This document shows, piece by piece, positions 1 to 11,416 of a DNA stretch of 64,000 bases. The notes beneath the pieces were generated by a model. The model worked only from the letters and a program-made list of their open reading frames with translations. It did not search any database and had not been told where the DNA came from. Origin of the DNA: Macrotrachela quadricornifera (lineage: Eukaryota; Rotifera; Eurotatoria; Philodinida; Philodinidae); contig JAJEKB010021013.1 in the NCBI GenBank assembly GCA_022393335.1, positions 770,838 through 834,837 of the forward strand. Reading direction: 5' to 3'. Each line of letters opens with the position of its first letter. Positions within the stretch are counted from its first letter, which is position 1. The translations under genes and the position numbers were made by a program.

Positions 1-59
1 ATGGCTAAGTAACACCAGGCCACGAACTTTTGGTACACCCTAAGTAATTTCTAAAGAAA

Positions 60-707
60 ATGTGTACACAACTTGAAAATTCTATCAACATAAGGTTTGC
101 TGGTATTACAAAACGATTAGCGCAACAAGTTGTTTCCACGAATGATCCCTTTTCGGATCCGGTTTATTTTGTTTGTGCTGTTTTAGATCCTGAGTTCAAG
201 TTTTATTGGCTCAGTCAAATGAATTATAGATCAGCAGCAGAATCACAAATGAAACAGTTATTGATTCAACTGATACTAAATGAATGTGAAACAAATGACA
301 TTAGATCTTTCGATAATATACAGGGTACACAATCATCACCGCCAGACTTTGTTTCGAACAGTTATGCATCACAAACAGTTGATACATCAATCGTTAAAAA
401 GAGAAAGTTATTTCAATACCAAGATAATCCAAGTTTCTCATTTACTCCGAAAATGGATCCTTTAAACGAAATCAATGCATATATAAATGATCCCACACGT
501 TTTAAATTCTCCTTATACTGGAATAATTCACAATTACATTCGTTAAAAGCTGTAGTTCATCGAATATTTTCTATTCAAGTAAGTTCAGCGCCGATAGAAC
601 GAGTTTTTAGTCAAGCCGGTGTTACCATGAGTCCTAGGCGGACATCAATGCATGAAGAAGTATTCAGGAGTTTAGTCTTTTTACGTGTGAGTCAAAACTT
701 TATCTAA
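60..707 (+). pseudogene. hAT transposase, C-terminal fragment
   Basis: The 215-residue open frame ends with the hAT-family dimerisation signature: a segment reading VSSAPIERVFSQAG followed by R-rich residues, at about nt 579-640. In intact hAT transposases (usually 550-700 aa) this region mediates dimerisation at the C-terminus of the RNase-H-like catalytic domain. The zinc finger and the first catalytic residues are absent. In-frame stops at 6-8 and 45-47 lie directly upstream, so the start at 60 is only the first ATG of a 5'-truncated copy, unless an upstream exon lies outside the window. The frame itself has no break and stops at TAA 705-707. It is probably a dead remnant; domestication cannot be excluded. 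Confidence 0.8.
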
Positions 708-1089
708 GAGATGGTTTTAAAACTAACCCTTAGCTTTGATGCACTTAAATATTTCTTCACTTTTTTACCGATAATTTTTTTATTAGTGTTACATTTTCAC
801 GATTTTGATTTTTAAAATACATGCTTCCAAACGGCTACACATTCTTACGGGTCTGAAATTTATGTAAGATTCAAGTTAAAACTATACAACATAATTTATA
901 CAAGATGTAAATAGATTATAAAATATAGCACTTATAACTCAACTTTATTTCCAAGATAAGAAATGTGCATTAATTTATAGTTAGACCATTGAAACGATCT
1001 AAATTTTAAGATGATCAGCACAGGATAATGTAAAACAGTCTAAGCTTAACGAAATCGACGTGTTTTCGTTACCAAATAGAATATCATAG

Positions 1090-1215
1090 CATACATCAGG
1101 AACAAGTACCAAGTACTCGTCCTAAAGTACAAGTACAAGTACCAAGTACTCTTCCGAAAGTACAAGTACAGTACTTATACTTGAAAAAGTATAAAAAGTA
1201 CAAGTACAAATACTT
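1090..1215. repeat. AGTAC-rich short tandem/palindromic repeat
   Basis: The words AAGTAC, GTACCAAGTACT and AAAGTACAAGTAC recur about ten times in 125 nt. GTAC is itself a palindrome, so the stretch can fold on either strand. The same AAGTAC word fills the interiors of the foldback elements at 27328-27471 and 51996-52103, but the conserved ends of that family are not visible here. The repeat runs into the beginning of the piggyBac remnant. Confidence 0.6.
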
Positions 1216-1867
1216 GCGTCCTAGCTCTGATTTGTACCAGTTCGAAATTGAAGGTGATAATCAAACAATAAACACACATCCAGATATTGCAGCAGCCGGT
1301 AACGTCGTGATCCGTCTGACGCAAAATATGCCACCAAAATCATTCATCTGCTATGATAATTATTTTGCAACCATAAAACTAATGAAATTTTTGCATACTA
1401 AACAATATCATGTGGTATCTACTATCAGAGCGAATCGGTTCGATTCATCTCGTCTAAAATCGGACAAACGGCTAAAACAAGAAGGCAGGGATTCATTTGA
1501 TTTCCAGACAACTGATGACGGTCTCTTTGTGATTACAAAGTGATTTGACAATAAGGCAGTATATGTAGCCTCGAATTCTTTCGGCTCCGTTCCAGTCGAC
1601 AGCTGCGAAAGATTTGACCGGAAAAACAAAACTTACATAACGATAACGCGACCACATTCCATTAAAGCGTATAATCAAAGCATGGGAGGCGTCGATGCCT
1701 TTGACATGCTCATGAGTTTATATCGGAGTAAATTGAAGGGAAATAAATGGTATAGAAAGTTTTTCTACAACTTTTTAGATTCTGCTATCATCAATTCATG
1801 GCTTATTTACAAACAGATCACATCCTGTGAGATTGATCCGTTGAATTTTAAATTGAGCTTAGCTTAA
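1181..1867 (+). pseudogene. piggyBac transposase remnant (DDE_Tnp_1_7)
   Basis: One reading frame from 1181 to 1867 is broken by a single TGA at 1541-1543. Before it are piggyBac-type motifs, including PKSFICYDNYFAT, which holds a catalytic-region Asp in CYDNYF. After it come VYVASNSF and the family-typical YNQSMGGVDAFDMLMSLYR followed by KGNKWYRK and the W-rich C-terminal segment. About 228 codons are present, against about 550-600 in a full transposase. The N-terminal half and the Cys-rich C-terminal domain are missing. The first residues (K/Y-rich, encoded by the AGTAC repeat) are not transposase sequence. This is a decayed copy; no terminal TTAA repeats were found nearby. Confidence 0.85.
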
Positions 1868-4800
1868 AAAATAATTTTATCAGTTGCTGGTTTGCAACAA
1901 GACTCAAACGGTCCGAATGACTTTTCAAGATATAACCAAATTGGTCATTTTCCTTGATCGAAAGATATGAATGGCACAACAAGACATTTTTAAAGCAAAC
2001 GGTGCCAATTTCCAAGATGTTGAAAAAGAACCAGCACCTATTGCAAGAAATGTAAAGTTTGACTTTGTTATGCTGAAACTAATCATTTCCAATTATACCA
2101 CCAATTACAAGAATAGATCTTTCAAACTCTGAATGCATCACAATAATGATAGTTTACATACTGAATGCATTTTTTGTATGGTTACTATAGCAGTATTATT
2201 CTATCCATTTTATTGTGACTTTCATAAGTTTTCTATACAATAAAGTTTATTGAACGTTTAAAACGTTAACTATATTAACACTTAACGGATATGATTCAAA
2301 CCTTTTCTGTGCATATTATAGACCATTATGATTACAGTGATGGACGAATTTCGCTTTCAGGTCTTAAACTTTAGTCATGGGAAAGAAAGGGTTAATACTG
2401 TACTATTCTTCAAAAACAATAATTTTTCATTTTATTCTCTGATTTCCCATGTATCTTGAAAATTCGATATCTCGGGAATAAAGGCACGAGAGCACGAATC
2501 CTTCTGAGGTTTTTCATACCTCATCTAGGTCTATCTATCGCCAAAAGATGGGGTTTAAAGGGCTTGAACACCTAAATATGTTCCCTCGTAAGTCGAAACC
2601 ATCTGGAGAGACCCTTAAGCAAGGTCGAAACGCGTCATGCTTTGCTTTGACTCATCCTCCACCCTGTCAAACTTTATCCTCATGCATTATGATTATTACC
2701 ATTTATACAACTACTTATTCTTCTCTATAGATGTGACACATTTACATCATTATATTGTATTAATCATTTTAGAACTCATCATTTGGCTCAATAGATGGAC
2801 AGAATAGATGTCGCATTGTTACGATAATCCCATTCATTCATCGTTTTGTTTCTATTCATCGTAATTCAAAGCATGACCAATCCATAAACATTATCTAACG
2901 TACTGTTTACGTAATCCGGAATAGCTTCTAGACTCAAAACACATCTGATGATGACTATCTAAGTAATAATTAAAACGCGTCGTAGTTCATTTGTGTTTGT
3001 TGCTATTCAATTAGACTTGTCAAATAGGCAATCATAAAAGCAACCGGTTTTTTTTGCAATTCAACTGTTGATGTATGATTCTATTGTGCCAGTTGAAAGT
3101 GCACTCTATTCTTTTTGTCGATTGCAGTGCATAATAAAATGTGAAAATGATTTCAAGGATTTATTTTTCATTCAGCTTGCTGTTGATCAAGTATGTATTT
3201 GAAGGACGTTCGCTGTTGCGAAGCCGTAACTGGATAAACAATCAAGCATCGTGCATTTGCCTACGCACCTTTGACAGAGTTATACACTCTCGAATGAAAC
3301 ACATAAGAGAAACAGGTCTGCTCTGATTAAACATTTAAACTTGTAGGTGCGCGAAAGCTAGTCTATCTATTATCGTTTTTATTGATTTTTCTGTTATCAT
3401 AGCCCAAAAAGATGTACTAATATCTTCGATCATGCAAAATGCATCGATGATAACCAACAAAAATTAACAGCAATTTAGAACGAAAGCTTTTCACCTGGGA
3501 ATTTTAAGCTCATTTCCGGACTGTTTTTAATTGACTTTTAGAAATTCTCGGCAGCTAGTAGTTTTCCATTCATGTGCGTCATTATTTAGCAGAAAATCTT
3601 GATTTTGTTGTGAAAGATTTTCCCATTGGCTGGTCTAGTGTAGCTAAAAAGATATCAGGTTTGTAAGAAGCTTTAGAGCAGAGATGGAACCGGTCTGCAA
3701 TTCCTATCAATACGAGTAATTTTTCTGAATAATTAGTATAATTTTATGCAATAACCTTTCACCACATTTTTCTTATGTATTCTCCACGAGATATAGCTAC
3801 AATGAAACTTCATCAAAATTGAGAAATCCTTCAGATGTGTTAAATAACAAGTTCAAACAGGAAAACATTCAACTTAATCACTCTTGTACATAAATCACTC
3901 CTTTATTGATGAAAGTCAGTCGAAACAAGGCACACGTATAGTTCTACATCACTTATCATCAACTACAAGATGATAAATTTTGATACAGCTGTTCTCTTAT
4001 TCTTAATATTCGTATGTACGAAATGCATTAGATTAAAACAACAGTTACTTCTATTAGAATCCCCACTGTTTATACAAATTTTTTCTGCGAAGCTATAGTG
4101 ATATTTCTTTCTCATCAGAACTAGTAGTTATAGGTGTATTACATAAAAAAATCTAACTTGCCAAGGGTCCATCCCATGTTAACGCTATGTTATACTTAAG
4201 AGTTTTCGACAATGTTTTTTCTTTTGTCTAGCGGGTGCCTCTGTCCAAAATTCTAGAAAATTAAGAAACGATGAAGCATTTTCAATTACATGATTACATT
4301 CAGCGAAGAATGGGCTACATTCACGATTCCTTAATCAACGTTCAAATTTAAAAATTTAATTTTAAAGCTGAAGACTTAGTTTTTTAAGATCTAGTCCGTT
4401 GTTTGTTGAACATAACTATGTAATTAGAAATGCTCCATCGTTACTTAACTTTTCAGAAAAAAAAGTGTTACCGACAACTAATCGATCCAAGATTCATGGT
4501 TTTCTAGAAAACATACTTTTGAGAACTTAAGACAAGAGTGATATAAAATCTTTGAGTACCAAATGGCGTTGAACTTGGATGTGTTCTTGTTAAGTTAGTT
4601 TTTTCATGTAATACGTGATTGACTTTAGAATAAAAATGTGAACGTATCCATGGAAGTTACAATCGCTTCTACCCAATTCAGATTGAAGTGTACTGAAATT
4701 TACGATTACGATATGGCCTATACGAATAGATTAGATGACAGTATTTCAACTTAGAATTCTGACTATGTACCGATAGTTTTTTTATGAGCATAGGTAAAAT

Positions 4801-5005
4801 TCTAGAATTGTGGAAATACAAATACGTCGGAATTATATTGAAATGCTTTCATATGAGAATTGAGTTTATAGTCTCTTGAAGATCTTAGAATGAAAGATAA
4901 ATAATACAGTTTATTAGATATCATACATTTGAGTTTGTTTATCAGAAGATGAGAATGTAATTTATTTTTCTTCAAAAGATCTAATAGTTGCCAAAATATA
5001 TATCA
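1868..5005. other. Intergenic, no recognisable gene
   Basis: AT-rich sequence with only short open frames (up to about 60 codons at 2548 and 3141) that show no domain, motif or splice pattern I recognise. The final 80 bases are presumably the 5' flank of the NACHT-WD40 gene and contain an acceptor-like CTAATAG at 4981-4987, just upstream of its ATG. Confidence 0.5.
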
Positions 5006-8000
5006 ATGGATCATACGCATAATTTCTATGATAAGTTCAAATCACTCTATCGTGGTCAATTTAGCGATGTTCCCGATCATAAGAAAACTTCAGTACAGAT
5101 CTTCATTAGTTCTACATTTACAGGTAAATCCATTTGTAATGAGATGATGATAAAATTATTATTTCATTCTTTAAAGATACAGTCGAAGAACGTGATGCAT
5201 TGATAAAATATGTGTATCCAAAGCTGCAAGAATATTGTCTTCAAACTTACAACATACAATTTCGGGTCTGTTCTGTCAATGCAATTAAGACCACTAATGA
5301 ATTTTATTTGTTTCAGTATTCTGACATGCGTTGGGGCATACAAGATCTGCCTACTAATGATCATTCGACTGAAGATATGTGTTTACAGGAGCTGGATCGA
5401 TGTTGTCATCTTTCATTGGCTACTAATTGCGCTGTAAGATCTTTTTTACTAGTCTTAACAAACAATCTGTTGTTATCAGATTCTTTTAAGCCATCGGTAT
5501 GGAGGTCGAATGTTACCGATACGTATTAAGCAACATATTTTTGAAAAGCTTGCAAGCGTTCTATCGAGTGAAGATAGTGTCGATATTAATGATGCTTATC
5601 AACTGGACGAGAATCCACGAGAACCAGTCTACGTTCTTCGCCCAGTTGATGAAGCTGAACAGAAAAAATGGAAGAAGACAGAAGAGAAGCTGCAAAAGAT
5701 CTTGCGTCATGCTGCTAACCAATGCTTCCAAAATAAAACAATTAGTAAAAAGGAACGAAACGAGTTTAACATTTCAAGTACGTATTTTTCTGTATTTTTA
5801 TTATTTAATATTAATAATGACGTGTTCAGCAACGGCCAAAGAAATTTATCGGGCACTAAAAAACAATAAAAACTGCTCACAGCTAATGGTCGTCTTCTTT
5901 CGAGAGATTGATGATATTGATCACTTCGAGCAAGAGCTGAAGACAAAGTTTACCGACGAAAAGTCAAAATCGACCGATACAGATGTTGAAGAAGCACGAA
6001 AACTGCTTAACGAAATAAAAGTATATATTAAACGCAAACTTCCCAAACAAAATATATTCACTTATCAAGTTTGTATAAACACAAATTTCGTATAAGATAA
6101 AACGAACAATTATTGTTTTACAGGTCAAGTGGAAAGATGAGTCAAACAAAAAAGAATACCTAGCAAAGTTTCTAAACGATTTCTACAATGTTATCACACA
6201 ACAAATCGATCATCAGATGGTGAAAGTTCAACTAAAAGACACTTTGCACAATGAAGTTCTTGAGAACGCCATACAATGCAAGATCCTCAATAAAAGCTAT
6301 TTTCCGCGATCTGACATACTGCACAAGGTAAAAAGTGTGTCATCAACAAATCAATCTTTCTATTTGATTTAATAGATTAAAGGTTATGTTTTATCGGATG
6401 CACTGCAACAGCCATGTACGATATATGGTGATTCGGGCACAGGAAAATCGTCCATTATGGCTCAAGTCGCTATCGAGGTAATCTGTGAATTGAACTAACA
6501 CGATCTCACATCTACCATATCTAGGCTCCAAGCTGGTTTCAGGATCCAAACACAGTTTCGATCATTGTTCGTTTTCTTGGTGCCACACCATCAACGAGTG
6601 ACATTCGTCGACCACTCATCTCTATCATTCAACAAATTTGCTTCATTTATGGACTGAATAAACCTCATATAAATGACTCAATGACTATTCAGGATATCAA
6701 AAGTGAATTAGAACAGATTCTCAACCAAATCCCATCAAGTGAGCAACTCATTCTTCTGTTCGACTCTATTGATCAACTACAAGTCGAAAACTACGATTGT
6801 TCAAACTGGTTACCTGTGAATTATCCATACAATATCAAGTGCATCCTTTCTACTATACCAACGGTCGATTATAAGTACACAATTCTTGATAATCTGAAAT
6901 ATTTTCTGAGTGATGCTACCATGATTGAGATAGCAATGTTTGACATAGATCTGGCTAAAAAGGTTTTAAAACAATGGCTGAAACACGATGAACGATGTCT
7001 CACGTCGCTCCAATGGGAGTTGTTGCAATCAAAACTACAGTCTTATTCGAAAGAGCTCACTCCATTGTTTATCTCTTTGTTATACGAGATGACTCTTGCA
7101 TGGCATTCGTTTGATACCAATTTCAATACCTTCCACGAAATAAAAAACACAACAACTGCCATTCGCCACTTATACTCTCAATTGTCCAAGAAACATGGTA
7201 AAGTTTTATTCACACGAGCGATGGCCTATCTACGGCAAGCTGGTGGTCTGACTGAGACGGAATTGGAGGACATGCTTAGTGCCGATGATGAAGTTTTACA
7301 ATCCATTTTTGTTCACTATCTTCCACCACTTGAGGTTTTTCGACTGCCAGGTACTCTTTGGACTCGTATTCGGAATGATATGCATAAATACCTTGTGGAA
7401 ATAGAAGTCGACAATGTGCCTGTTATCTACTTGTAAGTATACTATTTGCCTTATATGCAATTGGCACATTTTTCAACTTCTTTTGTCCGAAATTTTTGTA
7501 ACTCTACAATAAGCTTCCGACTATTTTATTCTTTTTCTTCTCTTTTTTCCTCGATCAATGACTAGCTAAGTCTGATATACGCTTGCCCTGATGCTGATTC
7601 TTTTTTGTCCAGAGCATGTCCGTGGTGAACATACTCTGTACTTATGATTCTTTATTTAATCTTACATTTTTAGAAAATGTTAGCTTAATATTTATTTACT
7701 TTCTTTAATTTTCAAAAACAAAAGAAAAATGTTTTTAATTGATATAACTCATTTTGACCTAGAGACAGTTTCAAGTTCTAGGACAAATAGACATAGACAA
7801 CATGTAGACCTTTCTCTTGATAAAAGAAAGTCGCTGATGAATATCTTTTCTCATATTCTATTATCTTTGCTTGATGTATTGTGAAATTAACGTTCATACT
7901 ATCATACCCATTTTGTTATTTCTTACTGTCTTTTTATAAATTGTTTTGAAATATCATTTTTATACAGTTATCATCGAAGTTTCCGAGAATATCAAGTATG

Positions 8001-10846
8001 CTTTTATCTCGATGAAATAGAAGTAAGTGTCGAGCGTGTTCGGCGTGCATACTATGCGGGCACTGTTGGGATATATATGAATTTGAACAATCAACCGTTC
8101 GAAATCAAAGAAGAAAATCGCAAGACATACGACGAGCTCATTAAGAAAAAGTATCATAAACTCATCGATACGTATAATGGTACTTGTATTCCCATTAATC
8201 GATGCCTTACCAATCAAAGGTTATACGTGAACAAAATCAAAGGAAAAGGTTGGGTATATAACAAGCGACGAATCACGCAGTTATACATGCATATGAAGTA
8301 TCCTAAATGTAACCCATACTTCCTCTATGACTATAGCTTCATGTCAGCTTTTCTTCATTGCTACAAAATAAGCAAGATATATGATCGATGTTATGGCAAT
8401 ACTAAGATTTATCCACAGCTTCGATTTCTTCTCGAGTTGTATGAGACTTGTATAACTATCATTAACAGTCATCCCGATAACTTTGCTTTTGAAATCTGTT
8501 CTCGGTTAGCTCCTCTTGCCGAGTTTTTGCCTGAACTTACCTACAATCTTCTTCAGCAATGCCTAAGTAATTGCACACTCCAAATATTGACTGATGAAAC
8601 ACGATCTTTTGATGTATGTACAAGAAGGCGTGCGGTTGGGGTCGCTTACGCCATTACACTGATGGTCGACTGTCTAACTGTACTGGTCACAGGAAAAGTT
8701 CTTATGTTTTGCTGGAATGGTGAGACTGACGAGTACGAATGGTCTTCAAGTGATCAATTCACATCGCTTAAGCGACTGGATAGATACATCTGTATCTACT
8801 CAACATCATCTCTTCTATTATATTCACACTCTCGTAGACGTTGTCTACTAAAATTGGATATCGAAAATTTAATATGTGTTGATTTAATCGAGAACGATCT
8901 ACTACTTGTTTGCTCGAAAAATAGCAAATCGATCGATTTTTGGGAATTTCGTGAGTATTGGGAATCTACGGATTGCACACGTATTGGACAACATATATTC
9001 GATGAACCTATTCTGGAATGTACTACCGTTGGTAGAGAAGCAAATATGTTGATCAAAGTTACACTTGAAACCGGCGCAACTCACTATCTACGTAACAACG
9101 AAGACATATATAAGAAAACATCCCTTCAACCTATCGCTATATTGAAGGACAAACCTGAAAAGCAAAGCGTTTTACTTAATACTGTAACGGATGTTTACTA
9201 TTCCGATGGACAATCACATATTTATCTTTATCATTGCAACGGTATTCATAACGCTCATCTCCAAAAGATTGAAAATTTACCTCCTCTTACCAGTCCTTGT
9301 AATCGTGTTGTTTGTCATCAACAATCTCTCCTGCGCAATTTTAACGCATCACTCATATGGTTTACTACTGAATTCGCAGTTATCTTTCACCTGTGTGGTA
9401 ATCACTTTATCATTCCTGGTGAATATACCGATGTGTGTGAGATTCAGGTCTCATTGCCTAATTTCGAAAGCATTTTTGGTAATTTTCTCTGTTGCTTTAA
9501 ACGAAATACATCACAAATTAGCATTTTTGAATGGCGATGTGATGAGCGAGTGCATATGTGTCGTTTACTTACTCGCCTGCAGCTCGACCACAAGATTTCT
9601 CATTGTACGTGCAATATAGGTGAGTATCGTGCAAATAATAAATTCGCACAGATCTATTTTTCATAGTAGGCTTGTACAGCGGCATTACTGTTTATTGCAC
9701 GTTAGAGAATGGCGAGCTGCATAGATATAATGCGACAATGATTAGTCATTTACAAGGTAAATCAGTCGCTCTTCCAAACAATTCAAAGCTTAAAACCAAG
9801 ATAAGTCATTTGCAAATTCAAGGCGAGTTTGTGATACTTCTCGACGAAACACAATGGTGAGTAGTATAGATGATGAAACGACTTATAGAGAAATTATTCT
9901 GTATTACAGCCTATTGGAACTATTCACATTTTCAAACTGTCTGTCATTCGTCATGCAAATTTTCATCTCTACTGCAATCTCTCACTGTACTATCGTTTCA
10001 TCGTATATTCTTATCATGGACTTAAAGAGTATCATCTCTATATACTCCATTTGCTCTACACCAAAACTACTTTTTCTAACGACTCAATTTGAACATGGTT
10101 GCGTTAGAGTGCATTCATTTATATCATCTGTCTTCGTTATTGATGGCAATAATCGACAGCTTTTTCGTATAGATGCTAAACTGCCCTTCAAATTAAACAA
10201 CATTGCTCATCTCGAATTCGGGTGCCGTTCTCTGTTGAGTACAGTAGTATTTGAACGATCGAAACTATTTATTTTATCTGATGATCATTGTATGTTAACT
10301 ATATGGGACTGGAGTGAGAACAAGATTCAACATCTTTCAATGACGTTTGAAAAGACCATTCAGATAAAAAATCTATGCGCTCTACCAAATATGCTTGTTT
10401 TTCATAGTCACGATCAGCAAGTTCATTTATGGGATATCGACAAAGGAAGTATAAAAAGTACTCTAGAACGTGCCGATCTTCTTGAGATAAAAAGCAATCG
10501 CCTCGTCCTATTCAATCAAACTATTAAAAAATTAATCATCTACGATGTGAAAGAGAAGCTGCGCGGCGAAATTCGATTGAAAACATCATGTGATGCATTG
10601 TGTTTCTCAGGAGAAGGAAAATATTTATTTATGATAGCTGAAAAAGAATCCATGTTACTGATATATGAAGTTGATAGTGGAAGATGTTTAGAGAAACTAT
10701 TCATCAAAGATCTATCATCACTTATCCAAGCCACAACTGATCATCTCATTATAAGTCGTAATAATAAATTACTCTTGATGTCAATCATTGGAAGAGATAG
10801 ATTTCCATTAGAACGGTTAGAAAACGTTAATTTTAGGCATCGTTGA
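5006..10846 (+). CDS. NACHT and WD-repeat protein, NWD1/NWD2-like (11 exons)
   Basis: I read eleven exons: 5006-5123, 5177-5265, 5317-5433, 5480-5777, 5830-6068, 6124-6327, 6376-6477, 6525-7432, 7968-9619, 9670-9856, 9910-10846. All introns are GT..AG; nine are 46-55 nt and one is 535 nt. The joined frame is 4851 nt (1616 aa), close to vertebrate NWD1/NWD2. Domains: IFISSTFTDTVEERDAL at about 32-48 and DMRWG further on (the DUF4062-like N-terminal module of NWD/TEP1 proteins); P-loop GDSGTGKSS at 373-381; Walker B LILLFDSIDQL at about 464-474; winged-helix region ending in YHRSFREY; then a divergent WD40 propeller (LTIWDW, VHLWDI, LIIYDV, LLIYEV). NWD proteins are presumed NTP-driven cytosolic scaffolds of the STAND class. 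The start is the first ATG; the preceding in-frame codon run begins with TTG. It lies 570 nt before a caspase-like gene on the same strand. Exon joins are supported by match to family spacing; the last exon could extend further. Confidence 0.88.
7433..7967 (+). other. Long intron of the NACHT-WD40 gene
   Basis: A donor GTAAGT at 7433 and acceptor TATACAG ending at 7967 bound 535 nt of T-rich, non-coding sequence, ten times longer than the gene's other introns. Removing it restores the family motif Y-H-R-x-F-R-E across the junction. I see no gene or mobile-element end inside. Confidence 0.75.
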
Positions 10847-11416
10847 TTGGCTATATTTCTATTTTAGTCACACTGATACTCCAATGAAAGCGTGTGCAAT
10901 ATTCAATCAGCAATATTGGCTATGGTGTCATAAAGACGAACCTTGGATGGTAACATGCTCTATTTGTCTAAAAAGAAATCAGTAGATGGTTGCCATTATT
11001 CTATGATATCTGATTCTGAGATGAAAAACATCTCTCTCAGAGGTTGTTAAAAAAAGGGCACCATCTGCTAGGGAGAAGGGAAGGTATACGTAGAGGGAAG
11101 TCATCTATTTTTCCAGATAAAGCTGGTTGTAAATAGTTTTCAAGTGTATCAGGTCAAGTGTAAACCATCATCTTCATCCTCTAGACATTTATTTAAGACG
11201 ATTTTCTAATACGGTGAAATAAACTACATACCCCTGCTTTTCTGATAGACGACCCTTCATTAAAAAACTTCCTCCAAGAATTGAAATATTTCAAATCAAG
11301 TGATCATCTTCTTGAAATCATGTTTTACATTAGATAAACAAGTTTCATGAGACAGGATATTTTCAGACTATTGTATAGGCAAGAAACATAAGCATTTTCC
11401 TAATTTGATTCAGATT
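10847..11416. other. Spacer between NACHT-WD40 and caspase-like genes
   Basis: No independent gene seen. The frame from about 10869 to 10985 is open (about 38 codons) and follows an acceptor-like ATTTTAG, so a further 3' exon of the NACHT gene is possible, but no donor in a compatible phase was found. An acceptor-like GATTCAG ends 3 nt before the ATG at 11417. Confidence 0.4.
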
